64,000 nucleotides of DNA from positions 372,001 through 436,000 of the forward strand of contig NZ_CP118610.1 of assembly GCF_028993555.1 (NCBI RefSeq), given 5' to 3'. Of this stretch, positions 53,177 to 63,803 are shown piece after piece (the stretch's first letter is position 1; every line of letters starts with the position of its first letter). Position numbers and translations under genes: made by a program. The notes below the pieces were generated by a model, which was not told where the DNA came from, did no database searches, and worked only from the letters and a program-made list of their open reading frames with translations. The stretch comes from Ensifer adhaerens (GTDB taxonomy: Bacteria > Pseudomonadota > Alphaproteobacteria > Rhizobiales > Rhizobiaceae).

Positions 53177-54586
53177 TTACTTGCCCGCCGCCGACTCGAT
53201 TTCGCGCGCCGGCAGCCGGTGCCCCGAGACCGAAGCGCCGGCGTTCTTCGCCATGGTGAGGAACGGGATCGCCGCGATCAGGTTGGCGGCGGCGATAATC
53301 ATGAAGGCGGTGTGGAAATCATCGAGCTGGAGCGGTCCGCCGCTGAGCTTGGTCTCGATTTCGAGGATCGCACCGGCAACGGCAACGCCGAGCGCCAGGC
53401 TGATCTGCTGCAGCACAGCACTCATCGAGGTCGCCTTGCTGGCATCCGCATCGTCGATATCGGCGAAGGAAAGCGCATTGACGCTGGTGAAGAAGAACGA
53501 GCGGGCGAAACCGGCGATCAGCAGAATCGTGATGAGAACCAGGTAGGGCGTCTCCGGCGTGAAGAAGCCGTTGGCGAAGGTGGTGATCGCGGCGAGGATT
53601 GCGGCGAGGATCAGTGTCGTGCGGAAGCCGGCGAAGGCGAGCACGCGCCGCGCGTAGAACTTTGTGGTGATGGCGCCGACCGCGCCGATAAAGGTGATGA
53701 GGCCCGATTGGAACGGATTGAGCCCGAAGCCGACCTGCAGCATCAGGGGCATCAGGAAGGGCACAGCGCCGACCGAGATACGAAAGATCGTGCCGCCGAT
53801 CGAGGCGGCGCGAAAGGCGCTGTCCTTGAAGAGATCGAGATCGAGGACCGGCGCCGGATGGCGGCGGGCATGACGGATGTAGAGCAGGGTCGCGACCACG
53901 CCGATGAGAACGGAAGCGATACCGACAGCAGGCGGCAGTGCCGGCAGGCTGATCACCGACAGGCCGAAGACGATACCCGAAGCGGCGATGCCGCCGAGCA
54001 CGAAGCCGATGACGTCCACGGGCGGCGGGTCACGCGTTTCCATGTGCGGCAGGTAGATGCCCGAAAGGATATAACCGGCGATCCCGACGGGTACGTTGAT
54101 CAGGAAGATCCAGTGCCAGGAGAAATAGGTGGTGATGAAGCCGCCGAGCGGCGGGCCGGCCAGCGGCCCGACAAGTGCGGGGATCGTCAGAAGCGCCATC
54201 GCCGAGACGAGTTCGCTGCGCGGCGTGCCGCGTACCAGCACGAGGCGGGCGACCGGCGTCATCATCGCCCCACCCATGCCCTGCAGGAAGCGCGAAAAGA
54301 CGAAGGCCGGCAGGCTGTTGGAGATCGCGCAGAAGATGGATCCGGCGATGAAGACCAGGATCGCCGCACGGAAGATCTTCTTGGCGCCGAAACGGTCCGC
54401 CATCCAGCCGCTCAAGGGTATGAAAATCGCCAGCGCCACCATGTAGGCCGTCAGCGCCAGCTTCAGTGTGATCGGCCCGACGCCGATGTCGCGGGCGATC
54501 GCCGGCAGCGACGTGGAAATGACGGTCGAATCCATCTGCTCCATGAAGAGAGCGACGGCGAGGATCATCGGGACGATACGGTTCAT
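53177..54586 (-). CDS. MFS transporter, DHA2 (EmrB/QacA) type
   Basis: 469 aa with about 14 membrane segments. EmrB-family signatures: MEQMDSTVISTSLPAIARDIG in helix 1, LSGWMADRFGAKKIF (motif A), and RFLQGMGGAMMTPVARLVLV. Drug:H+ antiporter for multidrug or solute efflux. No EmrA-like adaptor or TetR regulator gene adjoins it. Convergent with the VOC gene. Confidence 0.87.
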   Translation of the reverse strand: MNRIVPMILAVALFMEQMDSTVISTSLPAIARDIGVGPITLKLALTAYMVALAIFIPLSGWMADRFGAKKIFRAAILVFIAGSIFCAISNSLPAFVFSRFLQGMGGAMMTPVARLVLVRGTPRSELVSAMALLTIPALVGPLAGPPLGGFITTYFSWHWIFLINVPVGIAGYILSGIYLPHMETRDPPPVDVIGFVLGGIAASGIVFGLSVISLPALPPAVGIASVLIGVVATLLYIRHARRHPAPVLDLDLFKDSAFRAASIGGTIFRISVGAVPFLMPLMLQVGFGLNPFQSGLITFIGAVGAITTKFYARRVLAFAGFRTTLILAAILAAITTFANGFFTPETPYLVLITILLIAGFARSFFFTSVNALSFADIDDADASKATSMSAVLQQISLALGVAVAGAILEIETKLSGGPLQLDDFHTAFMIIAAANLIAAIPFLTMAKNAGASVSGHRLPAREIESAAGK

Positions 54587-54776
54587 GAAACGGCGCTTCG
54601 GAGACGGTCTGCAATAAGCAGAAGCTAATAATGCTGGTGATGGCTTTTGTCGGGGCGAAACCGGTGATTGCGGATCAAAAGCGTGTGATCCCGGCTGGCC
54701 TTTGCTGTCAAGACGCTAGTTCTGGCCCAGTTGTCCTCAGCGGCAACGGATCCAACAGGGCAAAAGGGATTGGACC

Positions 54777-55763
54777 ATGAGTGAATTTTCGATGAAGCGC
54801 CGGACATTGATGGGAGCGGGCGCGTTTGGGGTGCTCGCGGCGCCGTCGCTGCTGACGGGCGTTGCGGCGGCCCAGGAGAAAATGGAAAACACGGACATGA
54901 AAAGCGCTCCTCCGATCCGATCGTTCAAGCTCGGCGCCTTCAAGGTCGTCGTCGTCAATGACGGCACGCGCGTCACCGAGAAACCGCACGAGATCTATGG
55001 CACCAACCAGTCACAGCAGGCGGTGGCGGAGCTGCTGCAACAGAACTTTCTGCCGACGGAGGCATTGGTCAACAGTTTCTCGCCGGTTCTCGTCGATACC
55101 GGAACGGAGGTCGTGCTCTTTGATACCGGTATGGGGGAGGGCGGTCGCGAAGCTGGTCTCGGCCGCCTCGCCGATGGCATCCGTGCTGCCGGCTATGTGC
55201 CGGAGCAGCTGTCGGTCGTGGTGGTGACCCATATGCATGGCGATCACATCGGCGGCCTCATGGAGACCGGCAAGCCGGCATTTGCCAATGCCCGCTACGT
55301 GATGGGCGAAACTGAGTATGCCTTCTGGAAGGACCCGGCACGGGCCGGCACGCCAGCGGAAAACGGGCACAAGGCGGTGCTGGAGAAGGTGGTGCCGCTG
55401 GCGGAAAAGACGACCTTCATCGGTGACGGCGCCGCGGTCGTGCCGGGCATCTCGGCGGTTGCCGCCTTTGGCCATTCACCCGGTCACAGGGTGTTCCGCC
55501 TCGATTCCGACGGCCGGGGCATGATGCTGACGGCCGATACCGCCAACCACTACGTGCTGTCGCTGCAGCGCCCCGATTGGGAGGTGCGCTTCGACATGGA
55601 CAAGGCAAAGGCGGCGGAGACTCGTCGCCGGGTTTTCGACATGATCGCCAGCGAGCGGCTGCCCTTCATCGGCTACCACATGCCCTTCCCCGCGGTCGGC
55701 TTCGTCGAGAAACAGGGCGAGGGCTACCGCTTCGTGCCCGTCAGCTATCAACTCGATATCTGA
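54777..55763 (+). CDS. Metallo-beta-lactamase-fold hydrolase with Tat-type signal
   Basis: 328 aa. The N-terminus MSEFSMKRRTLMGAGAFGVL with an A-A-A-Q cleavage region looks like a twin-arginine signal, so the enzyme acts in the periplasm. The mature part has the metal motif THMHGDHIGG, a later FGHSPGHRVF histidine and a C-terminal GYHMPFP histidine. Likely a Zn-dependent hydrolase (lactonase-like). Substrate unknown. Confidence 0.82.
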   Translation: MSEFSMKRRTLMGAGAFGVLAAPSLLTGVAAAQEKMENTDMKSAPPIRSFKLGAFKVVVVNDGTRVTEKPHEIYGTNQSQQAVAELLQQNFLPTEALVNSFSPVLVDTGTEVVLFDTGMGEGGREAGLGRLADGIRAAGYVPEQLSVVVVTHMHGDHIGGLMETGKPAFANARYVMGETEYAFWKDPARAGTPAENGHKAVLEKVVPLAEKTTFIGDGAAVVPGISAVAAFGHSPGHRVFRLDSDGRGMMLTADTANHYVLSLQRPDWEVRFDMDKAKAAETRRRVFDMIASERLPFIGYHMPFPAVGFVEKQGEGYRFVPVSYQLDI

Positions 55764-55965
55764 TTGCTATCCACGGGTACGGCGGCCGCATGGCGCGAGA
55801 ATGCTGCTCTGCAACAAATATCGGCCGAAGGCGCGACATTTCCCGGCTTTGGCTATTTTCATCCTGACATATCCGTGTTACGAGCCCTCGCCAACTTCCA
55901 AGACACGCTTTGAAGTCGCCCGGTGGACAAAACGCAGCCCGTCCCCGGGGGTTTTCGCTATTTGA

Positions 55966-57480
<1,515 letters not shown>

Positions 57481-57494
57481 TCATGCATGCATTC

Positions 57495-57531
57495 GGAGGG
57501 CGCCGCGTCACCGCGGCGCCCTCCATCTTTT
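57495..57531 (+). terminator. Rho-independent terminator after guaB
   Basis: A 13-bp perfect stem (57495-57507 with 57512-57524) with a TCAC loop, followed by ATCTTTT. Confidence 0.95.
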
Positions 57532-57575
57532 CAAATTAAGTATTTTTTAAGCAAGCGTATTTCCGGGAGCAGGGC

Positions 57576-57992
57576 ATGACGGGTTTCGAGATCTTCTGGC
57601 CGATCGTGGCGCACGTCCTTCTCGTCTTCTGCCTCTACGCTCTCCTATCCTTCCGCCGAATGAGCCTGGTGCGCGCCGGCAAGGCGAATTCGGCTCAGTT
57701 TCGCGAGAATCGCGACGAGCCGAGCGAAAGCCTGGTGGTGAAAAACAGCATCGCCAACCAGTTCGAACTGCCTGTTCTCTTCTATGTCTGCTGCGTGCTG
57801 CTCTACATCACCGAGGCCGACAACATCGTCTCTGTCGTCCTTGCCTGGCTCTTTGTCGTTCTGCGCTATGTGCACGCCTTCGTGCATGTGACCAGCAACC
57901 GGATCCGTTACCGTCGTCCGCTGTTCATGGGCAGTGTCGCGACGCTTTTTGCGATGTGGGTGTGGCTTGCCGTCTGGATGGCGATGAGCTGA
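57576..57992 (+). CDS. MAPEG-family membrane protein
   Basis: 138 aa with four membrane segments and the family motif region NSIANQFELPVLFYVCCVLL, RYVHAFVHVTSNRIRYR. Bacterial MAPEG proteins are glutathione-transferase-like membrane proteins, many of unknown substrate. Starts 44 bp after the guaB terminator with its own short leader. Confidence 0.8.
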   Translation: MTGFEIFWPIVAHVLLVFCLYALLSFRRMSLVRAGKANSAQFRENRDEPSESLVVKNSIANQFELPVLFYVCCVLLYITEADNIVSVVLAWLFVVLRYVHAFVHVTSNRIRYRRPLFMGSVATLFAMWVWLAVWMAMS

Positions 57993-58057
57993 TTAGAAGT
58001 TCCGACTTCTACGATCTGGCGCAGATCTGAGACAGTTTGCGACGTTATCTTCGCGCC

Positions 58058-58071
58058 TTGATGTGTATCAA
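58058..58071. promoter_or_regulatory. Perfect FNR/FixK box upstream of the alcohol dehydrogenase
   Basis: TTGAT-GTGT-ATCAA, the exact FNR/FixK/Anr consensus, centred 90 bp before the ATG at 58155. An activator here would place the start of transcription near 58106, a class II arrangement. Confidence 0.82.
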
Positions 58072-58154
58072 GTACGCATCACGGCTTCTGCGTGTAGTCT
58101 GTTCGTCGTTGGCGTGACATCGCCGACCTTGACGACAACGCATCGGAGGACGAG

Positions 58155-59183
58155 ATGACCGCAACGATGAAAGCCGCCGTGGTGCGCGAATTCGGCAAGC
58201 CGCTGGTAATCGAGCATGTGCCGATACCGGAGCCGGGCCCCGGTCAGGTGCTGATCAAATACGAGGCGACCGGCGTCTGCCACACGGACCTGCATGCCGC
58301 CAACGGCGATTGGCCGGTAAAGCCAAAGCCGCCCTTCATTCCCGGACACGAAGGCGTCGGTTATGTCGCCAAGCTCGGCAGCGGCGTCGCACGGTTGAAG
58401 GAAGGCGACCGCGTCGGCGTGCCGTGGCTGCACACGGCCTGCGGCGGCTGCACGCCCTGCCGCACCGGCTGGGAAACGCTCTGCGGCAGCCAGCAGAACA
58501 CCGGCTATTCCGTCAACGGCACCTTTGCCCAATATGGCCTTGCCGATCCGGACTTCGTCGGGCGCCTGCCGGCAAAACTCGAATTCGGAGCGGCCGCGCC
58601 AATCCTCTGCGCCGGCGTTACGGTCTATAAGGGTCTCAAGGAAACCGAGGTGCGTCCCGGCGAATGGGCGTTGATCTCCGGCATTGGCGGGCTCGGCCAT
58701 ATGGCGGTGCAATACGCCAAGGCGATGGGCATGCATGTTGCCGCGGTCGATATCTTTCCGGACAAGCTGGAACTTGCCAGGAAGCTCGGTGCCGACCTCG
58801 TGGTGAATGCGCGTGACAAGGACGCGGTCGAGCAGGTACAGAAGGCGACCGGCGGTGTGCATGGCGCACTGGTGACGGCGGTCGCACCCAAGGCGATGGA
58901 GCAGGCGTTCAACATGCTGCGCTCCAAGGGAACCATGGCGCTTGTCGGCCTGCCGCCCGGGCAGATGTGCGTGCCGATCTTCGATACGGTGCTGAAGCGC
59001 ATCACCATCCGCGGTTCGATCGTCGGCACGCGCCAGGATCTGGAGGAGTCGCTGGAGTTTGCCGGCGAGGGCAAGGTCGCCTCGCACTTCACCTGGGACA
59101 AGATCGAGAACATCAACGCCATCTTCAAGCGCATGGAGGAAGGCAAGATCGACGGCCGGATCGTGCTCGACCTCAACGGTTGA
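58155..59183 (+). CDS. adhP: Zinc-dependent alcohol dehydrogenase (AdhP type)
   Basis: 342 aa. Catalytic zinc ligands in ATGVCHTDLHAANGDW and FIPGHEGVG, structural zinc Cys cluster CGGCTPCRTGWETLC, Rossmann motif SGIGGLGHMAVQYAKAMGM. It interconverts primary alcohols and aldehydes with NAD+. The N-terminus MTATMKAAVVREFGKPL is typical of AdhP/AdhA. A perfect FNR/FixK box upstream suggests induction when oxygen is low, in line with a fermentative or redox-balancing role. Confidence 0.9.
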   Translation: MTATMKAAVVREFGKPLVIEHVPIPEPGPGQVLIKYEATGVCHTDLHAANGDWPVKPKPPFIPGHEGVGYVAKLGSGVARLKEGDRVGVPWLHTACGGCTPCRTGWETLCGSQQNTGYSVNGTFAQYGLADPDFVGRLPAKLEFGAAAPILCAGVTVYKGLKETEVRPGEWALISGIGGLGHMAVQYAKAMGMHVAAVDIFPDKLELARKLGADLVVNARDKDAVEQVQKATGGVHGALVTAVAPKAMEQAFNMLRSKGTMALVGLPPGQMCVPIFDTVLKRITIRGSIVGTRQDLEESLEFAGEGKVASHFTWDKIENINAIFKRMEEGKIDGRIVLDLNG

Positions 59184-59296
59184 AGCCGTTCACGGCCAGT
59201 AACAGAAGATTGTCTGTTCGATACCGCCCGCCGACTTATTCTGTTGCGGGCGGTTCTGTCTGCCGCCGCGGGAGAGCGAAACCGAAGGAGGCCGAC

Positions 59297-60172
59297 ATGC
59301 AGCAACCGACAATTACGCAGGCGATGATCGACGCCTATGACGAATACACGCACCTGACCCTCGATCGCCGTCGCTTCATGGAAAAACTTACCGGACTGGC
59401 TGGTTCCGCGGCCGCGGCCGCGGCGATCGCGCCGCTGCTTGCGGCCAACGGCGCCAAGGCGGAGATCGTTGCCGCAACCGACGCCCGGGTCGTGGGCGAG
59501 GACATTTCCTACCCCGGTGCGGACGGCGACATGAAAGGCTATCTCGTTCGGCCTGCGCAGATGAGCGGCAAGCTGCCCGCTGTCATCGTTATCCACGAGA
59601 ACCGCGGACTCAACCCGCATATTCGCGACGTGGCACGGCGCATGGCGCTCGAAGGATTCCTGGCGCTGGCACCGGATTTCCTGTCGCCGTCGGGCGGAAC
59701 ACCCACCGACGAGGACAAGGCGCGCGAGATGATCGGCGCGCTCGACGCCGCGGCAACGACGGCGAATGCCGCAGCGACGGTGACGTTCCTCGAAGGACAC
59801 CAGCAGTCGACCGGCAAGGTCGGTGCCATCGGCTTCTGCTGGGGCGGTGGGCTCGTCAATCGGCTCGCGGTCGGCTCACCGGATCTGAAGGCCGGTGTCG
59901 CCTATTATGGTGCGCAGCCAAAGGCGGAGGATGTGCCGAAGATCAAGGCGGCGCTGCTGCTGCACTATGCCGGGCTCGACGAGCGTATCAATGCCGGCAT
60001 CGACGCCTATCAAAAGGCGCTCAAGGACAATGGCAAGGACGCGACGATCTATGTCTATGATGGTGTCAACCACGCCTTCAACAACGATACGTCGGCCGCC
60101 CGCTACGACAAGGCCGCAGCGGACCTTGCCTGGGGCCGGACGGTGGAGTTCCTGAAGGCCAAGCTCGCTTGA
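59297..60172 (+). CDS. Dienelactone hydrolase family protein, Tat-type N-terminus
   Basis: 291 aa from the ATG at 59297 (GAAGGAG upstream). About 55 N-terminal residues contain DRRRFMEKLTGLAGSAAAAA, a twin-arginine-like signal. The alpha/beta-hydrolase core has nucleophile Cys in GAIGFCWGGG, Asp in YAGLDERI and His in DGVNHAFNND, the Cys-Asp-His triad of dienelactone hydrolases. It hydrolyses a lactone or ester of unknown identity, probably in the periplasm. Convergent with oxyR. Confidence 0.85.
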   Translation: MQQPTITQAMIDAYDEYTHLTLDRRRFMEKLTGLAGSAAAAAAIAPLLAANGAKAEIVAATDARVVGEDISYPGADGDMKGYLVRPAQMSGKLPAVIVIHENRGLNPHIRDVARRMALEGFLALAPDFLSPSGGTPTDEDKAREMIGALDAAATTANAAATVTFLEGHQQSTGKVGAIGFCWGGGLVNRLAVGSPDLKAGVAYYGAQPKAEDVPKIKAALLLHYAGLDERINAGIDAYQKALKDNGKDATIYVYDGVNHAFNNDTSAARYDKAAADLAWGRTVEFLKAKLA

Positions 60173-60184
60173 GCGCGTCTTAGC

Positions 60185-61096
60185 TCAGGCGGCAGCTGCC
60201 CGGATAATGTCGTCAGCGCAGGCGCGGATTGCCGTTGCGAGCGCTTCCATGTCGCGCTCGCGCGGACTGCTGCGCCGCCAGACGAGGCCGATCTCACGCG
60301 CCGGCTCGGGTGCAGCGAAGGGCACGATGCGGATCGAATTGCGCGCGGCCTCGGTCGCGATAGCGATCTCGGGGATCAGCGTCATGCCCATGCCGTTGGC
60401 GACCATCTGCAAGAGCGTCGTCATCGATGTGGCGCCGAAGCTGACGAGGCGCCGCTTGCCGGCCGTACTGCAGACGGCCAGCGCCTGGTCGCGCAGACAG
60501 TGACCCTCTTCGAGCAGCAGCAACTGCTCGACATCCACCTGATCCTCGGTCAGCGGCGACATCAGGATGTTTCGCTCGTCGTCCGCCATCGCCATGTAGA
60601 AACGGTCGGAGAAGAGCGGCTTCGTCGAAAGCCCCTCGGTTTCGATCGGCAGGGCGGCGACGACGGCGTCGAGCAGACCCTCTCCAAGATCCGCGACCAG
60701 TCGTGACGTTACTGATTCCTTCAGCTCAATTTCGATCGCCGGATAGACGCGCCGCAAATGCGGCACCAGTCGCGGCACGAGATAGGGCGCGAGCGTTGGA
60801 ATGACGCCGATGCGGATCCGGCCCTCAAGCGTGCCGGAACTCGCGCGGGCGCTCTGCTCCAACTGGTCCACTTCGGCGAGGATGGCGCGGGTGCGGGCGA
60901 GCACCTCTTCGCCCTTGCGGGTGAGGAAAACGCCGCTGCGGCTGCGTTCCACCAGCTTCACGCCCAAGTGGCTTTCCATTTCCATGATCTGGGCCGAGAG
61001 CGCCGGCTGGCTGACATGGACCAGTTCGGCGGCCTTGCCGAAGTGGCGAGCGGAGGCAAGCGCCTCGAAATAGCGCATCTGTCGTAGTGTAATCAT
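60185..61096 (-). CDS. oxyR: Hydrogen peroxide sensor OxyR (LysR family)
   Basis: 303 aa. LysR helix-turn-helix at the N-terminus (MITLRQMRYFEALASARHFG). The redox pair is Cys200 and Cys209 in EEGHCLRDQALAVCS, the hallmark of OxyR. Peroxide forms the disulphide and converts it to an activator. It is divergent from the catalase gene katA, its usual target. A candidate OxyR half-site pair overlaps the translation start region, suggesting autoregulation. Confidence 0.92.
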   Translation of the reverse strand: MITLRQMRYFEALASARHFGKAAELVHVSQPALSAQIMEMESHLGVKLVERSRSGVFLTRKGEEVLARTRAILAEVDQLEQSARASSGTLEGRIRIGVIPTLAPYLVPRLVPHLRRVYPAIEIELKESVTSRLVADLGEGLLDAVVAALPIETEGLSTKPLFSDRFYMAMADDERNILMSPLTEDQVDVEQLLLLEEGHCLRDQALAVCSTAGKRRLVSFGATSMTTLLQMVANGMGMTLIPEIAIATEAARNSIRIVPFAAPEPAREIGLVWRRSSPRERDMEALATAIRACADDIIRAAAA

Positions 61097-61097
61097 G

Positions 61098-61112
61098 ATA
61101 GGAAAATCCTAT
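61098..61112. promoter_or_regulatory. ATAG-N7-CTAT OxyR-type site at the oxyR start
   Basis: ATAG (61098-61101), 7 nt, CTAT (61109-61112) is a full OxyR element. A second, degenerate ATTATC-N6-CTAT follows about 30 bp further (about 61141-61156). The first begins 2 bp upstream of the oxyR start codon, so OxyR bound here would block its own gene while being placed to act on katA. Confidence 0.6.
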
Positions 61113-61283
61113 CGATTTTTAATTTATATGCAATTGGAGATTATCGAAACCCTATGGGAAAACCGCCTTGCCAAAGCGTCCGGGCTTTGAGCGCCGCGCG
61201 AATTGCGGCTGGCAGCCGCCGCGGCTGCGATCGGGCAGCCTGTCCGATTTCCCGGGCGCGAAACCCTTTGACAGGAGGACGCG

Positions 61284-62768
61284 ATGTCAGATCGCCCCAT
61301 ATTGACCACGAGTGCCGGAGCCCCGGTGCCCGACAACCAGAATTCCCTGACCGCCGGCCCACGCGGTGGCGTCATGATGCAGGACTACCAGCTTATCGAG
61401 AAGCTGTCGCATCAAAACCGCGAGCGCATCCCCGAGCGCGCCGTACACGCCAAAGGCTGGGGTGCCTATGGCACGCTGAAGATCACCGGCGATATCTCCA
61501 AGTACACCAAGGCCAAGGTGCTGCAGCCGGGCACTGAGACCCCGATGCTGGCGCGCTTCTCCACAGTTGCGGGCGAGCAGGGTGCTGCCGACGCCGAACG
61601 CGACGTGCGCGGCTTCGCGCTGAAGTTCTATACGCCTGAAGGCAACTGGGATCTGGTCGGCAACAACACGCCGATCTTCTTCGTCCGCGATGCGTATAAA
61701 TTTCCGGACTTCATCCACACCCAGAAGCGCCATCCGAAGACCAACCTTCGTTCGGCGACTGCCATGTGGGATTTCTGGTCGCTTTCGCCGGAAAGCCTGC
61801 ACCAGGTCACGATCCTGATGTCCGATCGTGGATGTCCGGTGTCGCCGCTGCACATGAACGGCTATGGTTCGCACACGTTCTCATTCTGGAACGACGCCGG
61901 CGAGCGCTACTGGGTCAAGTTCCATTTCAAGACCCAGCACGGCCACAAGTTCTATACCAATGCGGAAGCCGCCGAGGTGATCGGCCGGACGCGCGAAAGC
62001 TACCAGGAAGCGCTCTATGGCGCAGTCGAGAAAGGCAACTATCCGCGCTGGACGCTGCAGGTGCAGATCATGCCGGAACTCGATGCCGAGAAGACTGCCT
62101 ACAATCCCTTCGACGTCACCAAGGTCTGGCCGCATGCGGACTATCCGCCGATCGAGGTCGGCGTGCTGGAACTCAACCGCAATCCCGAGAACTACTTCGC
62201 CGAGGTCGAGAACGCCGCCTTTTCGCCATCGAACATCGTGCCCGGCATCGGCTTCTCTCCGGACAAGATGCTGCAGGCGCGGCTCTTCTCCTATGCCGAT
62301 GCCCACCGCTATCGGCTCGGCACGCACTACGAGCACATCCCGGTCAACCGGCCGAAATGCCCTGTTCATCACTATCACCGTGATGGCCAGATGAACACGT
62401 TCGGCGGTATCCAGACCGGCAATCCGGACGCCTACTACGAGCCGAACTCGTTCAACGGTCCCGTCGAGCAGCCATCCGCGATGGAGCCACCGCTTCGCAT
62501 CAGTGGCGATATGGCACGCTACGATCACCGCGAAGGCAACGACGACTACAGCCAGCCGCGGGCCCTCTTCAACCTGTTCGATGCCGGTCAGAAGGCGCGC
62601 CTCTTCGCAAACATCGCCGCCGCGATGGGCGGCGTGCCGGGCTCGATCGTTGAGCGCCAGCTTGCGCATTTCAAGCTCGTCCATCCGGACTACGAAGCCG
62701 GCGTGCGAGCGGCGCTTCACGCAGCGCACGCCTATGAAGCAGAGGCGGTCGGCACCGCTGCCGAATAG
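61284..62768 (+). CDS. katA: Monofunctional haem catalase (clade 3)
   Basis: 494 aa from the ATG at 61284 with AGGAGG 6 nt upstream. Active-site His in [17 protein letters not shown], distal Asn in [18 protein letters not shown], proximal haem Tyr in [17 protein letters not shown]. The length fits small-subunit clade 3 catalases. It dismutates H2O2. It is divergent from oxyR and followed by a strong terminator. Confidence 0.95.
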   Translation: MSDRPILTTSAGAPVPDNQNSLTAGPRGGVMMQDYQLIEKLSHQNRERIPERAVHAKGWGAYGTLKITGDISKYTKAKVLQPGTETPMLARFSTVAGEQGAADAERDVRGFALKFYTPEGNWDLVGNNTPIFFVRDAYKFPDFIHTQKRHPKTNLRSATAMWDFWSLSPESLHQVTILMSDRGCPVSPLHMNGYGSHTFSFWNDAGERYWVKFHFKTQHGHKFYTNAEAAEVIGRTRESYQEALYGAVEKGNYPRWTLQVQIMPELDAEKTAYNPFDVTKVWPHADYPPIEVGVLELNRNPENYFAEVENAAFSPSNIVPGIGFSPDKMLQARLFSYADAHRYRLGTHYEHIPVNRPKCPVHHYHRDGQMNTFGGIQTGNPDAYYEPNSFNGPVEQPSAMEPPLRISGDMARYDHREGNDDYSQPRALFNLFDAGQKARLFANIAAAMGGVPGSIVERQLAHFKLVHPDYEAGVRAALHAAHAYEAEAVGTAAE

Positions 62769-62804
62769 GCGGTGCGCGCGCCGACTGCCGCATCAAACAA
62801 AAAG

Positions 62805-62836
62805 GCCACGCATCCGGTGATGCGTGGCATTTTTTT
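62805..62836 (+). terminator. Rho-independent terminator after katA
   Basis: GCCACGCATC (62805-62814) pairs with GATGCGTGGC (62819-62828), 4-nt loop, then ATTTTTTT. The A-rich sequence in front makes it usable for the convergent LysR gene too. Confidence 0.93.
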
Positions 62837-62852
62837 AGATCTCTACCGGCTC

Positions 62853-63803
62853 TTACCAGCCCGGCAGCATATGGCTCTGCCTGAGGCGCGGATAACGCGG
62901 GAAGCCCTTGATATCGGCTTCGAGATCGTCATTGGCGCTGATCGGAGTGATGTTGTCGAGGCAGGCGGTGATGTGGTTGCTGATCGCGTTGGAAAGCGAA
63001 GGCGACAGGCCCGGCCGCTTCATGATGCCGATCTGCACCGGGGCTAGCGCCGGGAAGCCATCGGCAAGCGTCAGCACCTTCATGCCGGGACGAAGCGCCG
63101 ATTCCGGCAGCACCGAAACGGCCATGCCGGCAAGAACCGCGGCAGCGACAACCGTCGATGACCAGCTAGTGAACAGGATCTGGTATTCCCGCCCGGTCGC
63201 GTCGAGTGCCGCGCAGGCGGCCTGCCGCCACAGACAGTCGCGCCTTCCGACGGCAAGCGGGATCGGTGCATTTTCCGGCAGCGGGTGGTTGATCGAGCTC
63301 ACCCAGCACAGCGGCTCCGTTCGCACCACGTCGGAAGCGCGGGCACGCGGATTGTGCGTGACGAGCGCGATGTCAAGGTCGCCCTTGGCCATCTTCTCGG
63401 CGAGGTCCACGGAGGGCTCGCAGACGATGTAAAGCTCGACATTCGGATGCGTCTTGGCGAAACGCATGATGATCTCGGGCATGTAGCGATCGGCGTAATC
63501 GTCGGGCGTGCCGATCCGGAGCGTGCCTTCGAGGCGATTGTCGTCGAAGGAAGCGATCGCCTCGTTGTTGAGGCGGATCATCCGGCGTGCGAAATTGAGC
63601 AGCCGGTCGCCCTCGACCGTCAGCCGATTGCCGCGGCCATCCTTCATGAACAGCGCCTTGCCGATGCGTTCTTCCAGGCGGCGCATCTGCATGGAAACGG
63701 CGGATTGAGTCTTGAAGACCCGGTCGGCCGCCTTGGTGAAGCTGCCCGTGTCGGCGATCGCGACAAAGGTCTGGAGCTGGTCGATATCGAGCGGTGCGGA
63801 CAT
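62853..63803 (-). CDS. LysR-family transcriptional regulator
   Basis: 316 aa from the ATG at 63803 (MSAPLDIDQLQTFVAIADTG). Helix-turn-helix at residues 8-66 (FTKAADRVFKTQSAVSMQMRRLEERI). The effector domain contains the LrhA/GbpR-like IGTPDDYADRYMPEI motif and a Cys in VGRRDCLWRQAACAAL, typical of the LrhA-like subgroup. The upstream frame to 63851 lacks a ribosome-binding site. Target genes unknown. It converges on katA across a shared terminator. Confidence 0.85.
   Translation of the reverse strand: MSAPLDIDQLQTFVAIADTGSFTKAADRVFKTQSAVSMQMRRLEERIGKALFMKDGRGNRLTVEGDRLLNFARRMIRLNNEAIASFDDNRLEGTLRIGTPDDYADRYMPEIIMRFAKTHPNVELYIVCEPSVDLAEKMAKGDLDIALVTHNPRARASDVVRTEPLCWVSSINHPLPENAPIPLAVGRRDCLWRQAACAALDATGREYQILFTSWSSTVVAAAVLAGMAVSVLPESALRPGMKVLTLADGFPALAPVQIGIMKRPGLSPSLSNAISNHITACLDNITPISANDDLEADIKGFPRYPRLRQSHMLPGW

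Noticed and set aside
53219..54628. Long plus-strand frame opposite the MFS transporter
   Set aside because: Antisense shadow, with highly charged low-complexity translation typical of reversed membrane-protein genes.
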